A DNA stretch of 64,000 bases from Panorpa germanica (taxonomy: Eukaryota > Arthropoda > Insecta > Mecoptera > Panorpidae): positions 9,486,001 through 9,550,000 of the forward strand of contig OY783212.1 of the NCBI GenBank assembly GCA_963678705.1. Direction: 5' to 3'. This document shows, in pieces, positions 11,060 to 22,655 of the stretch. The notes under the pieces are model-generated. The model made no database searches, was not told where the DNA came from, and saw only the letters and a list, made by a program, of their open reading frames with translations. Position 1 is the stretch's first letter, and every line of letters begins with the position of its first letter. Position numbers and translations under genes: made by a program.

Positions 11060-11748
11060 TTATTTTCAATTCCGGAATTTTAATTTTCAACACGTAGTAC
11101 ACAATATTGTTATCTAACGATACTCGAGTAAAATATTGTAATAGTAATTAAAATATAACAAAAATGAAACATTAATATAAATTTGTATTTATATGTACGG
11201 ATATATCTCATAGTCGCCTGTATAAAATTGACGAGGTTGTGGTAAAGGAATCATATTCTTTTCTATCTTGTGATAATACGTTACTGATTCCATTTTATCC
11301 ATCATGAATTTTTCACAGATTTTTTTCTATTCAATAAGAGTAGCCTGATACCTGCCGTTGCATATGCATATCCTCCCGTTTCCTTCATTAAACCAAATGC
11401 TTTATTCAATGAAGCTAATGCAATTGATGCAAGCAGTGTGCACCTGTAGAGGCTTACCTTTAGCGTATAATTAAGAAAACATAATTGTATGCAATCAGTG
11501 GTGGCTCAAACACCGTTTTCATGGCGAGCCATTGCTCTTTCTATTACTGGAAGCCCACAATATTTTGTAGGCCTTCAATTGTAAAAGTGAGTAAGTTAAG
11601 AAGAGTAAGCCGTAATAGTTACTGTAGTTGAGAAACATGTTGGAAGATAGAAGATAGGGAGCAAAACTAAAACAGAGTTACATTTTTATTGCAAAACTTG
11701 GTTTTAATTTTTGCATATGAACTACCCGGAAAACATTTGGATATTTAT
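11060..11748. other. Intergenic region after unit C
   Basis: No gene, RNA or recognisable element is seen. The last part leads into the 5'-truncated LINE whose recognisable sequence begins at about 11749. Confidence 0.4.
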
Positions 11749-12465
11749 CCGACTCGTTATCAGTCATACAGTCGTTAAGCAGTAAGGGAATCAATACAAA
11801 ATTAGACAACAAAATTTATTATGTAAAAGAAAAAATAAATAGGGAAATAGATAAGGGCCGAAATATTAAACTAATTTGGAAACCGTCACATAAGGGAATT
11901 AAGGGAAATGAAAAAGCTGATCAAATGGCCAAGGTAGCTACTTCCTGTGATAAATATATTTCATTTTTTATAAAATCAGACATGAAAGCAGAATTAGAAA
12001 AAAATGAAATGAAAAATTGGCAAGACAAATGGGATAATTCTGATAAAGGTAGAAAATTTTATACAATACAACCAATACTGTTGCCAAACTAAAATGGCCA
12101 AGAAAATTAATAACAATGACCTCAAGACTAAGAATGAATCATACTGGAGCTCCGGAACATCTAGCAAGAAACAAAATCATTCCAAACTCTAAATGCGAAT
12201 GTGGTGAAGAAGAGGCAGACCCTGACCACATTCTGTGGCAATGTAAAAATACAGCAATGGCAAGAAATGGACTCCAAAGGGCGGTGCTACAGACTTCGCA
12301 GACGCTTCCTGTTAACACCGCCTTTTTGATTGAGAAACCGAAATTTATAACTGCAGTAGCCATGAATAGATCATTCTTGTTGTCTGGATATAACGTATAA
12401 GAAGAAGCAGAACAATATTAGGGGCGATAAAAGGCTACGTGCCTAGGAAGCCCGAGAAACTATAT
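11749..12465 (+). mobile_element. 5'-truncated LINE with RNase H domain, right-arm copy
   Basis: The reading frame from about 11749 encodes the second half of an RNase H domain. DSLSVIQSL has the catalytic aspartate region, and LIWKPSHKGIKGNEKADQ is the conserved histidine/GNEKAD motif. A small deletion of about 16 bases relative to the 7.8-kb copy, near 12079, shifts the frame. The C-terminal part then reads on in another frame (12116-12400) with CECGEEEADPDHILWQC. The family 3' terminus and A-rich tail follow. This is the longest LINE copy in the window and defines the order RNase H, zinc knuckle, 3' end. The reverse transcriptase is missing. Confidence 0.8.
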
Positions 12466-12950
12466 ATAAAAAAAAAAATTTTTGGATATACATACAATAT
12501 TCAAGGTATATACATTAATGTTTATTGTGATGTAAAACATACACTGTATGTCATATGTATGTGCAAATGTAATGGTGCATGTTTAAACATTGCTGCATGT
12601 ACATAGTATGTACTCTTATGTCTATTCATTTCATGTATATACATGATATTATTTTTACATTTTGATGCATACATAAATGTTATGTGACCCGAGCTATGCG
12701 CTGTTCTGTATGCATCATAGCAATAAATAATAACAAACAAATAACAATATTCAAACAAGCTCAGTCCCAGCAGACAATAAATCAATATTCAATACAATTT
12801 AAAACTTCAAACAATTTTACGACAATCATATCCATAATGAATTTAAAATGAACATCTTAAATAAAATGAAAAATCAAAGAGAAATTCAAAATCATTCATC
12901 TATAAATATAATACCAAAATGATTTATTCATCATTTAATCAAAAATAATT
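11894..12950. repeat. Right arm of 1.05-kb inverted repeat flanking unit C
   Basis: Reverse complement of 7297-8352. The pairing extends about 480 bases past the LINE 3' end into non-LINE sequence on this side. Differences include the 16-base LINE deletion and a small insertion near 12620-12650. Arms of this size and similarity could recombine and invert unit C. Confidence 0.85.
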
Positions 12951-14523
12951 ATTATGTAAATCGAATAAAGTTAAGCTGAACCTTACTTACTTATTTAAAA
13001 TTTCTTTATTTTTAATTAAACGTCGCAGTTTGTTCCTTGTGCCTTGTGCCTTATCGTCTATTCTTTACTCTCGCAAATAAATGATTACTTTTATTTATGG
13101 TGTTTGACTTTTATGTTGAATATATTTACGTTTTATGTACAGTCAACTTTATGGTTGATGGTGGATGGTTTATGGAACGATTTAAATTTTATTTTATACA
13201 AAATATATAATTAATTCGTCTTGAAGTTTATTCAAGTATAAATTCTACGTCTTGCGAGATCTAATAAATAATTTTCATGATTCTGTCTGTTATTGGCATT
13301 CAAAAATTCATGTTCGATATATAAATACCAATAAAATGAATAAATGTTTCAATATGATATTTTTAAACAAGACATAAAGTAAAAAAAAATATATTTTTAT
13401 TAATTTTATATGTTTTTATGTTACTACAAAGCTCGAAATATTTTTAGGTCGCTATTGCCCCTTAAATAAGGAAAATTGTAACATGAAAATAAATTGCGTT
13501 ATCTACACTGTAAAATATGTTTTTAAATTTAATACAGATTTAACAGACAAATGTTTATTAGTTATATTTTCTCGGTTTGGTTATAATAAAATATAATTGG
13601 TTGTGTGCTAATATAATCATAAATATAAAAAAAACATGATCACAAAAGAGGAAAACGAAAAAGAAAACAGAAAGAGTTACAAAAGTAACGAAAAAAAGAT
13701 CAGTATACAATTGAAACATGTGGAAAAATGATACACAATATTAAAAACAAAAGTACTAATAGAAGAAATTATTCCTCTAGGATAGATAGAATGTGCATTT
13801 AAAAAAAACACAGAATGCAATAGGGAACATCAGATCGTGATACGAATATTGTTGATATAAAAACAGATGAGCCCGTAAAAATACAAGGGAAGTGATATTA
13901 AAAGATGGATAAAGAAGTTATTAGAGATAACTTTAGATAACTTGTTAGATAATCTTGTCTAATACTGCTAGAATGCTTGAAATTCGAATTAACTTTCGTT
14001 AATTCAGAACCTATATACACGCAAAACACAAACCGTGGATGTTACCTTACCTAGTAATATTTAATCTAAAAGGGTCTTATTTTGTCGCTGTTTTAAAAGC
14101 CTTTCATCGTTCAGAAGGCGTTCTTACTATTTTATGATTCTTAAAATAATGTAAATGTTGTTAAAATTTTTTATGACAATGACAAGGCAAAATGGTAGAT
14201 TTATTTTTCAAAAAGTCGTAAAATAGGTAAAAAAAATGTTGAATATTAGATAACATTGTTTATGTAACAGATGTCTTTTTTATGTTAGATTTACATTAAA
14301 TACATACACGTAACTGTAAATACAAACTAAAATATTTTCTAGTTGTAAAATATATGTAGCTCTCTAAACCGGGAAAAATTATTGAAAGTATGAGCATATT
14401 ATATTGATTTTATAATTTAAAAAAAAGGAGTATAATCACTAAAATTGTAGAAACCATAAAAGCAAATTTCATAATATATTTAAGTAAATTTCAGAAAGAT
14501 TTGCTTCCAGTTATCATTAGTAA
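12951..14523. other. Gene-free AT-rich stretch
   Basis: No exon or gene is seen. The part from about 14050 to 14300 resembles sequence at 41.6-41.83 kb and weakly 39.96-40.11 kb, so it contains a diverged dispersed repeat, perhaps the 3' untranslated part of a second LINE family. Confidence 0.35.
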
Positions 14524-14643
14524 TAGTTAATATAAAAATACAACTCTTTTTACTAACTTCTCTAGAGATAATCAGAGTAAGAAATCTGTCTGTGAGCAGA
14601 GTTGATGAGATAACTAGATTACCACCACATACAATACCATAAT
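14524..14643 (+). repeat. Direct repeat flanking unit D, left copy
   Basis: About 115 bases including AACTTCTCTAGAGATAATCA recur at 16660-16770 with only a few differences, on either side of unit D. The pair probably marks duplication borders of the tandem array. It is too short and encloses only a host gene, so it does not look like a terminal repeat of a mobile element. Confidence 0.65.
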
Positions 14644-14930
14644 TGTGATAAAATTTTAATAGAAGTTAAGGTGGTAATAAATTTGATAATTTTAATTTTT
14701 AACCATAAACTTGGCTGCAGTGCATCTCGTGGCCTTATCAACAAAACTATAACTGTAGATGTCCAAAAATACATTTTAAAATACAAAGTACTTTTTTTTA
14801 ATTTTTCAATTATAAATACAAAATCTAGTCTTAATTATCTTTCTGTAAAATGAATTGTATTTAATCATAATCATAATTGCTCTTCAACGAAATTAATTGT
14901 ATTTAGTCATAATTGCTTCCGAGGTAGAGC

Positions 14931-15000
14931 TCTAGAAAACCGGTGCTCCTTACACGCGCTGTTGTGTCGTACAGGTGTTCAATTAAATACGACATAATGA
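14931..15000 (+). promoter_or_regulatory. Conserved upstream block of unit D (candidate promoter module)
   Basis: Near-identical to the block before unit B, with TTGTGTCGTACAGGTGTTCA at its core and the same distance to the start codon. The motif is also kept upstream of A and in the gene-less unit. Confidence 0.4.
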
Positions 15001-15281
15001 ATTGCGCAAATGTTTCGTTCATTTGTACAAATTGTGTGGTTCATGTAAATAACTTACTATTTATATTGCTTTGTCATCTCAATAAAATAAAACATCTGTT
15101 TGACGTGGAATGAACCAGTTAAAACCAAACTTTACTCGAAATTTTGTTAAATACGTAGCAACTAAAATTATTTGTTAATATTTGACTTTGTTACCTCGGA
15201 ATCATTATCAAGTAGTCGTTAGAGTAGCGAACATCAAGCTTATTAAATTGTCGTTACTGTTCCTTTGATCATTCTTTTAAA

Positions 15282-16579
15282 ATGAAGCAAATCCTTGGGT
15301 GTCTCTTACTTGGACTAGCCATCGCAAGCGCTTCCAATAATCCGGTTACTGTTTTCCTAGATATTTTTACAATTCCTAATAAGTAAGTTACTAATCTTTA
15401 GAATGTATAATATTTTAGTTAAGATATCACCCTATCTGTTATTTTTTCAAATATTTATTTGTGTGTTCAGACACATTTACTTTTCTTAAGAAATCAATAA
15501 ATTTGATATTATTGTATAACAATTATTTCTTATCCTTACAACAATAAGTGCTTAATATGATCTGTTGTGATGTGTGATATTAATAGTTAAAATTCGTAAA
15601 TTTAACATGATAGAAGCCTGCCACGTACTCGTATATCTCTAGACATATAGAAGTGTTCTTAAGATTTCAAAAGAAAATTGGAAATTCTTTAAAATACCGT
15701 AAGCCAATTTTTATATGATCTGTTACAAAAAAAAATTCAAAACCGTTTACAATCACGCGTGGACTGTCCCAGACGTTGCTTTATTGGATTTTGGTCTTAT
15801 AAATTCTGCTAAATATTTTTAGTTACTATCGGATCAATTTTTTGGCTACGATTACCGCTTGATTAAAAACTTTTTAAATTTCCAGAGCTCCAACCAGAGC
15901 AAGCATCAACGGCCAGATAGATGAAGCTTTAATTATCGCAAGCAACTTGACAATAAATAACGGGTTTTACAAGAACTTTAACCCACTGGATCTGCCTGAT
16001 GCCATTATATCAGGAGGGATCAAATTGACGGAAGTCAAACAATATGGCTTGCACGATATTTACCGCTTCGGTGACGCTGCAGTAACCTATGACGACTCAT
16101 TTATTTATCTAAACTTTACTAAAGGTTACAAAGAGTTAAATGTAAGTTGAATTTTATGCAATTTATTACCTTTTATCAGGTATTTATCACCATGTATTAT
16201 TGCAGACCGTTGCCAAGTACACCTTACTTGGCATTTCGAAAGGAAAACTTACTGCAAAGATTAACGGATTTGTTTATTTACTTTCTTTTCGCATTGACCG
16301 TCGCACATTTCATGCTAATTTGGACAATTTACAAGTTAAATTCATTGGGTAATTAGATCTTAAAAAACAACTTGAAAAGGGAAATTTATATTAACGTCCA
16401 CGATTAATTTCAGACCCATTGATGTGAAACTGGAAGGAAAAGGCCTGATTGATTCAGTGTTGGCCTTAGTTGTAAATCTGCTTGCCGGCCTTTTCCAGGA
16501 ACAGCACAAGGCTTTTGTGGGGCCTCAGATCAAGCTTCTTATTGAAGATTTCATTAAAGAACATAATAAGGTTCACTAA
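15282..16579 (+). CDS. Group 7 allergen-like secreted lipid-binding protein, unit D
   Basis: Four exons join in frame: 15282-15382, 15886-16141, 16206-16348 and 16414-16579, giving 221 residues. The signal peptide is MKQILGCLLLGLAIASAS. Motifs are SINGQIDEALIIAS, FYKNFNPLDLPDAIISGG, IKLTEVKQYG, YRFGDAAVTYDD, FRIDRRTFHANLD and LIDSVLALVVNLLAGLFQEQ, and the end is EHNKVH. It differs from unit B by scattered substitutions, for example FTKGYKELN versus ITKGYKELN and ISKGKL versus ISQGTL. Intron 1 is short and lacks the mariner found in B. This is the cleanest member of the array and the best reference for the family here. Expected to be secreted and to bind a small hydrophobic ligand, by family inference only. 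Confidence 0.82.
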
Positions 16580-16659
16580 TGAAGTTCACTATACCATTTT
16601 AAATTTTCAACTCTAATTAAAAAATGTAAAAATAAACATAATGTAATAAAATGTATTAT

Positions 16660-16770
16660 TATCAAAATACAACTCTTTTTACTAACTTCTCTAGAGATAA
16701 TCAGAGTAAGAAATTTATCTGTGAGCAGAATTGATGAAATAACTAGATTACCACATACATTTACCATACC
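16660..16770 (+). repeat. Direct repeat flanking unit D, right copy
   Basis: Partner of 14524-14643. It starts about 80 bases after the D stop codon and just past its AATAAA (about 16631), so the D unit is bounded on both sides by the same sequence. Confidence 0.65.
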
Positions 16771-19700
16771 CGTATAATGGTACAGTTAAACTCATCCATT
16801 AAACTAGAAATAAAAATAAAAAAACTAAATAAAGTCACGGTTCTATTTGTGCTCGAATTTCATCCTTCCTTTGTACGTACCATAACAACTTTAAATATTT
16901 AGTATGCATTTCTAACATCTACATGCTACATACTCAGACGTACGAGCGTTGTACGAGCTCGGAATGAGTTCGTTTCGTTGCAGGTCGCAGCTCAGCTCAT
17001 TATTGTACTGAATAATCTACTAGCTCATTAGTCGCTTTGATATTATATTACGACATCATAGCAGTAAACATACTCCCCTTCCTCTTTTTCATTCTGCCCC
17101 TTATAAACTCGTACTATTTACCCCAGGGTAATTCTTACTTCCTTCCTTCCTCATTTATTTGTCTAATCCTTGGCTTTCTCGTAATCCTAATTTCGGATTG
17201 CATATTATTATAAGATTTCATCTAACATAATATAATTTTCTAAGGATTTTCTTAACCCAAAAACAATATGGATGGCGTTTGATTATTAAATCTGTCAAAA
17301 GGATTCTGTGAAGCTTTGGAGAAATATACGTAACCCTAGAACAGCCCCAGGGGCGTGTGCTATTATTACATTTTTAGGATCTTTGATTTGTTTTGTTCTG
17401 TTTTAGTGATTGTTTTATTTATAACCAAAATTAATTTAAGATAACAAAAATGTTGAAAATAAATAAAGTTCAACAACTTGATACTAAAATGTACTGGTGC
17501 CAGAGTTGGCACGTGAATATTTCCAGTCAGATAATCAGACAATTTTTAAACAACTCCTTAAACAAAATACTATTAAAAATAAATTTCTAAGATCTCATAT
17601 TCAATCAATGATGTTCATGAATCAATATCGGATAATGTCTAAGAAGAAAACTAATGATAAAAAACATCCCCTACTCGTATAAACTGCGAATTATTCGTAC
17701 AACTGTTTCTTATAAACGCGTGAGAAATACTAATGTTAAAAAAGTTAGGTTACTTCTTCAAAAAATCTAGTAGGACCTTAAAAAAAGGTTTCTTTCTTGC
17801 AAAAACTTAAAAAGTATATATCGACAAAAATTAATCACGCTGCAACAATTTTAATTGTAAGTATCGTAGCAACACTGACATTTGCTATTTGTACGAATAA
17901 ACATACAGATATCGATAGTGCTTGCAGAATATGCTTTTACTTCTCTTTCACGTTTCATGAAATAAATCTAATACGTTGACTGTTTCCGTGCTGAACACAA
18001 GACCCTTATCCTTATGCATCTCTTTTACACTCTGTTATGTAACAGAGATGACAAATGTGTTAAAGGGATGAGGGTAAGAAACGATTATGACGTCATAAGA
18101 CAGATTTTTAAAATTTTGATTCTTTATTGATTAAAAAACAAAAATAAAAAATAATGGAACATTTGAGGTCCTGGGGTTACCAACTTTATGAATATATAGT
18201 AGAGTTATACAGAAATTAATGCGTTCTTCACAACCTCATTATGTTTTATATTATCGTTCAATATTTGAACGTGATTTAATGACTAGTTCCTAAACAAACT
18301 TGTGCACTAGCTAAAAAAAACTACAAAACGTCATTAGAGTTTGAGTAGCTGTAGACATGCATTATATATCGACGGGTGTTGCTTTACAAAAGTTTTCTTA
18401 CACATCAAAAGTACCGCTTCAGACGCATGTTGTTTAATTTATAACCCGGTTTCTTCAGACATAGTCTATAACAGAGAGATTGATAACCGAATATTCATTC
18501 TTTTTTTCATGAATTGAAAAAAAAGTATGTTTAAGAACCCTGAAAGCTTCTTCAATAGTTCAGATAATCGTTCATGTGTATTAGCTACAACACAACACAA
18601 ATATAGCTAAGCTTTAGCACTATTAGGCTGCTCTAACACTGTAAGAAACTACGAGTAACAGTACGGTTCGAATTATGACAATAGTGCATACGTGTCAGAC
18701 TCATTTGTTCTTTACTCGCAGTGCTCGTTGTTGTAAACCACAAACCGACTTTCATAAAGCCTTTTAAACTTCTGGCGTATATTAAATAATACTTTACCAT
18801 GACACAAAGCTTCTGTTTTATTGTTTATCAATATGTCACCCACAAAAATCACGGCTTGTTGGGATTGAGTAGCAGGTTTGAAATAACCCAGTAAACAATT
18901 TGGTGAAGTGCCCTATTTGGTGAAGTTTGAGTCACTCGTACAATTCTATTCTAACGCTTTACAAGTTCTCTACCTGTCACAGATTTTGTGTTAGTAGTTA
19001 GAATTTTTTCATAATAATATTCTTTCTTTTTCCAACATCATTCATTAAGTATTTCTGTTTCTTTCCCACATGGATATATTTTTTTTAAGTTCACTTTCAT
19101 CTCATTTATTACAAAGTGAGAGAGAAACGAGATGCGGTTAGACAAGTAAAATATATTTTTCACCGTTACACTTGTATACTTGTATAGTATTTTGTTCAGT
19201 ACAGTATGCTTAAAGTATATGCTATCCTTTTTCAACAAATATTTCTTTAATGGTAATAGACAAACGCTATCTCCCTCAATCCCCAAATATAATGTATATA
19301 AACAAAGATAGTATCTAGCGATGGTAAGACAGAGGTTTTAAACCTAACGCAGACCTGCCGATCGCGGATTTTTGAATCACCAAAACAATGTAAAAAACTA
19401 ATATAACGAGTATTGTTGAAGATGAATAATATTCATTAAAAAAATCACGATCCGTACTAAAGATTACATCTATTTATTTCTTCATTTAAATATTTATATT
19501 TTGCAGACTCTAAAAAGTAGAATTCCATTAAGTTTTATACCCCGCTTTTAATTCAGCAGTGAACCGTCGTTGCGATCTCTGTAGGTCATAAAAAGGGCCT
19601 TTCCTATGAACGACTGAATAGAAAACGAACACGGTCCAGACAAAAAACTCATGATATGTAATAGAAATTAAGTAGAATTTACTCCAAAATGTTTACTGTG

Positions 19701-20153
19701 AAACGTATATATCTACACGGATTCGTCTCTTCGAGAAAGATTGTAAGTAGTGGTATTAATACATTAATACGCGTAGAACGTAGGCTGCGCACACACAACT
19801 ATGTCGGTCTTTTCGGATTCAGCATGTTAGAAATGAACCGAAGTCGGTTGCAGTCTAATCCAGTGTGAGAAAATCCGGTACTACTAGGAGATTACGTTGA
19901 ATTTCGTTCATACATCATGATCGTTCGATACAGTGTTAAATGAAAAGATTATATATGACTGAAAGCGCTTACTAGTCTAGTGAATTGCTAGACTAAGTAA
20001 ACACTAACACACCTAAGTTTTAAATTAAACAAAATCTCAGAGTATTACTCTATGCATAAAGAACGTTATATTTAAAACAAACAGTCATGGTAATTGCTTT
20101 AGTGTTTACAATTTTATTATTAGGAACTAGTAAGTCTAGAGAAAGAATTCTAG
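16771..20153. other. Gene-free stretch
   Basis: No gene with supporting structure is seen. Short open frames at 17497-17682 and 17797-17979 lack homology, splice context or composition shift. A small imperfect hairpin occurs at 18004-18082, and a dispersed repeat at about 18083-18215 resembles 31855-32010. Confidence 0.4.
18004..18082. repeat. Imperfect inverted repeat with following dispersed repeat
   Basis: The two sides of CTCTGTTATGTAACAGAG extend outward with imperfect pairing (CTTATCCTTATGC against GATGAGGGTAAG). The sequence just after it, including ATGACGTCAT at 18087-18096 and CATTTGAGGTCCTGG, is related to 31855-32010, so it probably belongs to a dispersed element. Confidence 0.45.
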
Positions 20154-20779
20154 AAAAAAAAATATTTCTAAATAATCTTCCCTTTATTTAAAATTTTATT
20201 TTTTTAACAATAAAATGAAATTTTTAATAAACGAGAAAATTTATTAAAAAATTTTTAAAATTTTTTTTAAAAAATATTTTTTTTATGAAAAATAATTACA
20301 AATATAAAAAAAAAGAAAACTAATCAGGCAAAAAATTCACGCCGCAAAATAAAAATTTAACCTATAGTATTAAATTTATTTTATTTATTTTAATTAAATT
20401 GTATTTTAATATATTAAAGATAAATAGGTTAAGGACTCTTTTCAATATCTAGCTTTTTTTTTTTTAAACTTCAAAAAAAGATAGATATTGAAAAGAGTCC
20501 TTAACCTATTTATCTTTAATATATTAAAATACAATTTAATTAAAATAAATAAAATAAATTTAATACTATAGGTTAAATTTTTATTTTGCGGCGTGAATTT
20601 TTTGCCTGATTAGTTTTCTTTTTTTTTATATTTGTAATTATTTTTCATAAAAAAAATATTTTTTAAAAAAAATTTTAAAAATTTTTTAATAAATTTTCTC
20701 GTTTATTAAAAATTTCATTTTATTGTTAAAAAAATAAAATTTTAAATAAAGGGAAGATTATTTAGAAATATTTTTTTTT
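20154..20779. repeat. Near-perfect palindrome with arms of about 297 bp
   Basis: The left arm (20154-20450) and right arm (20482-20779) are reverse complements with no mismatch found along the portions compared. The AT-rich loop is about 31 bases and can itself pair partly. Composition is extremely AT-rich, with long A and T runs. No open reading frame, terminal target duplication or transposase is visible. It could be a foldback element, a hairpin RNA source or a palindromic assembly join. Confidence 0.85.
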
Positions 20780-20847
20780 ATTTCAAGTTAATTAATTTTT
20801 TAAAAAAATTATATTATTTAATTTAAATTAATCAAAAATAGGAAATA

Positions 20848-21229
20848 ACATACTTCAAAAACTTGTCTTATTAGTTATTTGCATCTGTGTATTGTTTTCT
20901 AACGGATGACTAACGCAGCCTATTTCTTTAGTCCACCAATGTGACGTAATATTAAAAAATTGGCCTTTAGAAAGTGTTTGCAATATTTTGTCGCTCGCCT
21001 CTCAGATTATAAGTTGCATTCTTTTTTTTGTCTTACATACTTACATACTTCAAAAACTTGTCTTATTAGTTATTTGCATCTGTGTATTGTTTTCTAACGG
21101 ATGACTAACGCAGCCTATTTCTTTAGTCCACCAATGTGACGTAATATTAAAAAATTGGCCTTTAGAAAGTGTTTGCAATATTTTGTCGCTCGCCTCTCAG
21201 ATTATAAGTTGCATTCTTTTTTTTGTCTT
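20848..21229 (+). repeat. Tandem duplication, two copies with 195-bp period
   Basis: Copies at 20848-21034 and 21043-21229 appear identical over about 187 bases. They begin ACATACTTCAAAAACTTGTC and end in the T run followed by GTCTT, and are separated by an 8-base spacer ACATACTT that repeats the start. It lies directly beside the palindrome. Identity implies a very recent event or an assembly duplication. Confidence 0.9.
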
Positions 21230-22369
21230 TTAATTGTGTAGTACATAAGTAATAATATTCATTCTTATATAACTTCTATTGAGAACAATGAGTCCCATTG
21301 AATTGTCCTCAACAAATATTCTTCTCTTTCTAATAAGTATTATTTCCTCTCAAAATTTATTCAACAAACTCAAATTGTGAATAGAAGAACCTCTTAAAAA
21401 TATACTGCGTGTTTAAACTTGGTAATTACTACTTGGTAGAAGAATCTGCGAATCTTCTTGATAGCCGTGGGACTAGAACGGTGTCTCTAGATAGCTCTAA
21501 GATAGGTGTGTGTTTATTATTTTGAAGTTTGCGGTGAACTCTGCTATTTCTTTCAATAAACCAAGTACTTGGCTGTGTTTTGAGCAGAACCCTCTGGATG
21601 AGCTGTAGGCAGATACGGAAGAGAGTCACGGTTTCTTGGAGTACGTCAGTGTCGGGACAAGTGTATGTTCGTAGCTAAAGGTAAGAGTCTTCAGAAAAAC
21701 TACAAGTGTGGAAATGTACATACAGAAAGATGGACTAAGAATATATGTAAAATGTTACAACTTGACAAAGTACATATTTATATAAAAAATAAAGTAGACT
21801 GTATCTAGAGATAAAGAAGAAAGATTTGGAGTACATCCAGGAGCGTATCGAGTGGGAGGCGAAGTTCGCATCTGCAAAAGGGCAGGCAAGAATTCGTTAT
21901 TGATCTCGCATGGGAACTAAACATAGGTCGATCATACAGCGAATTCAAAAAATTATATTTCTTGCTGAGAAGTAACGTTTAAATACATTTGAGTAATTCA
22001 TTTTTTTTACTGAAATTTTTATAACCATAAAAAATATTACTATGTAGAGATATGCCTATCTTAAAACAGTCTGATTACTCGTACATTTGCGACAAGTCTA
22101 TTTTAAGACAAAGAATTGTTATCAACTTTACTTTGTTGTTAATTTTTCCAATCAGCATATAACTGAATTATCATTTTATTAGAAATATATTTTTCCAAAG
22201 AATTTAAAAATCGGTAACAGTAGATAATATACCTGAGTAGAAAATGTAAGGCACTGTAACACTCAAACGAGTTTGTAGTAAGCTAGCAAATGTGAGACTT
22301 GTATAGCAAGCCAATTCCCATAAGAGCTAGTAAGTGTTAAAGTTTTCTTTAAATATTTATTTGAGTGCA

Positions 22370-22655
22370 TCAACTGTCGACAGTTATTAGCCTTTAAAAC
22401 TATATATATACACTTACATATAAAGATTTATAATGCATAATTTATTAATACGAGTACGGGTATTTAAAATAAAGAGATTAAATTAGATTCATTGATAAAG
22501 TTATTAACGTTTTTTAAACTTTCTCAACTTTCAAATATCTGCTTATAACTTTCTGACTATGATGATTACTTGGAGCATTGAAGATTAATATGGTATATTG
22601 GCAGCAGGCTACCAATATTAGCAGGTAACAATATAATATTGTTCACAGATTGGAA
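22370..22655 (+). repeat. Diverged repeat, copy 1 of a pair
   Basis: Shares ordered blocks with 25395-25690: AGTTATTAGC, GGGTATTTAAAAT, ATCTGCTTATAAC and TTGGAGCATTGAAGA. The AGTTATTAGCATTGAAACAA block also occurs near 975 and 9580, so this is a dispersed family and not a purely local duplication. No coding capacity is seen. Confidence 0.55.

Noticed and set aside
12139-12363. Minus-strand open frame of 74 codons
   Set aside because: Antisense shadow of the LINE coding end.
14524-16770. Direct repeats around unit D as ends of a mobile element
   Set aside because: The interval holds only an ordinary host gene unit matching the rest of the array, and the repeats fit duplication borders better.
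17497-17979. Two short plus-strand open frames
   Set aside because: AT-rich lysine/asparagine-type translations without homology, splice context or composition change.
20154-20779. Palindrome as a complete DNA transposon
   Set aside because: No target duplication, transposase or second copy is visible, so it is described only as a palindrome.
21429-21629. 66-codon minus-strand frame with an AATAAA-like context
   Set aside because: Considered as a piece of a mobile element or exon, but no second copy, motif or border was found.
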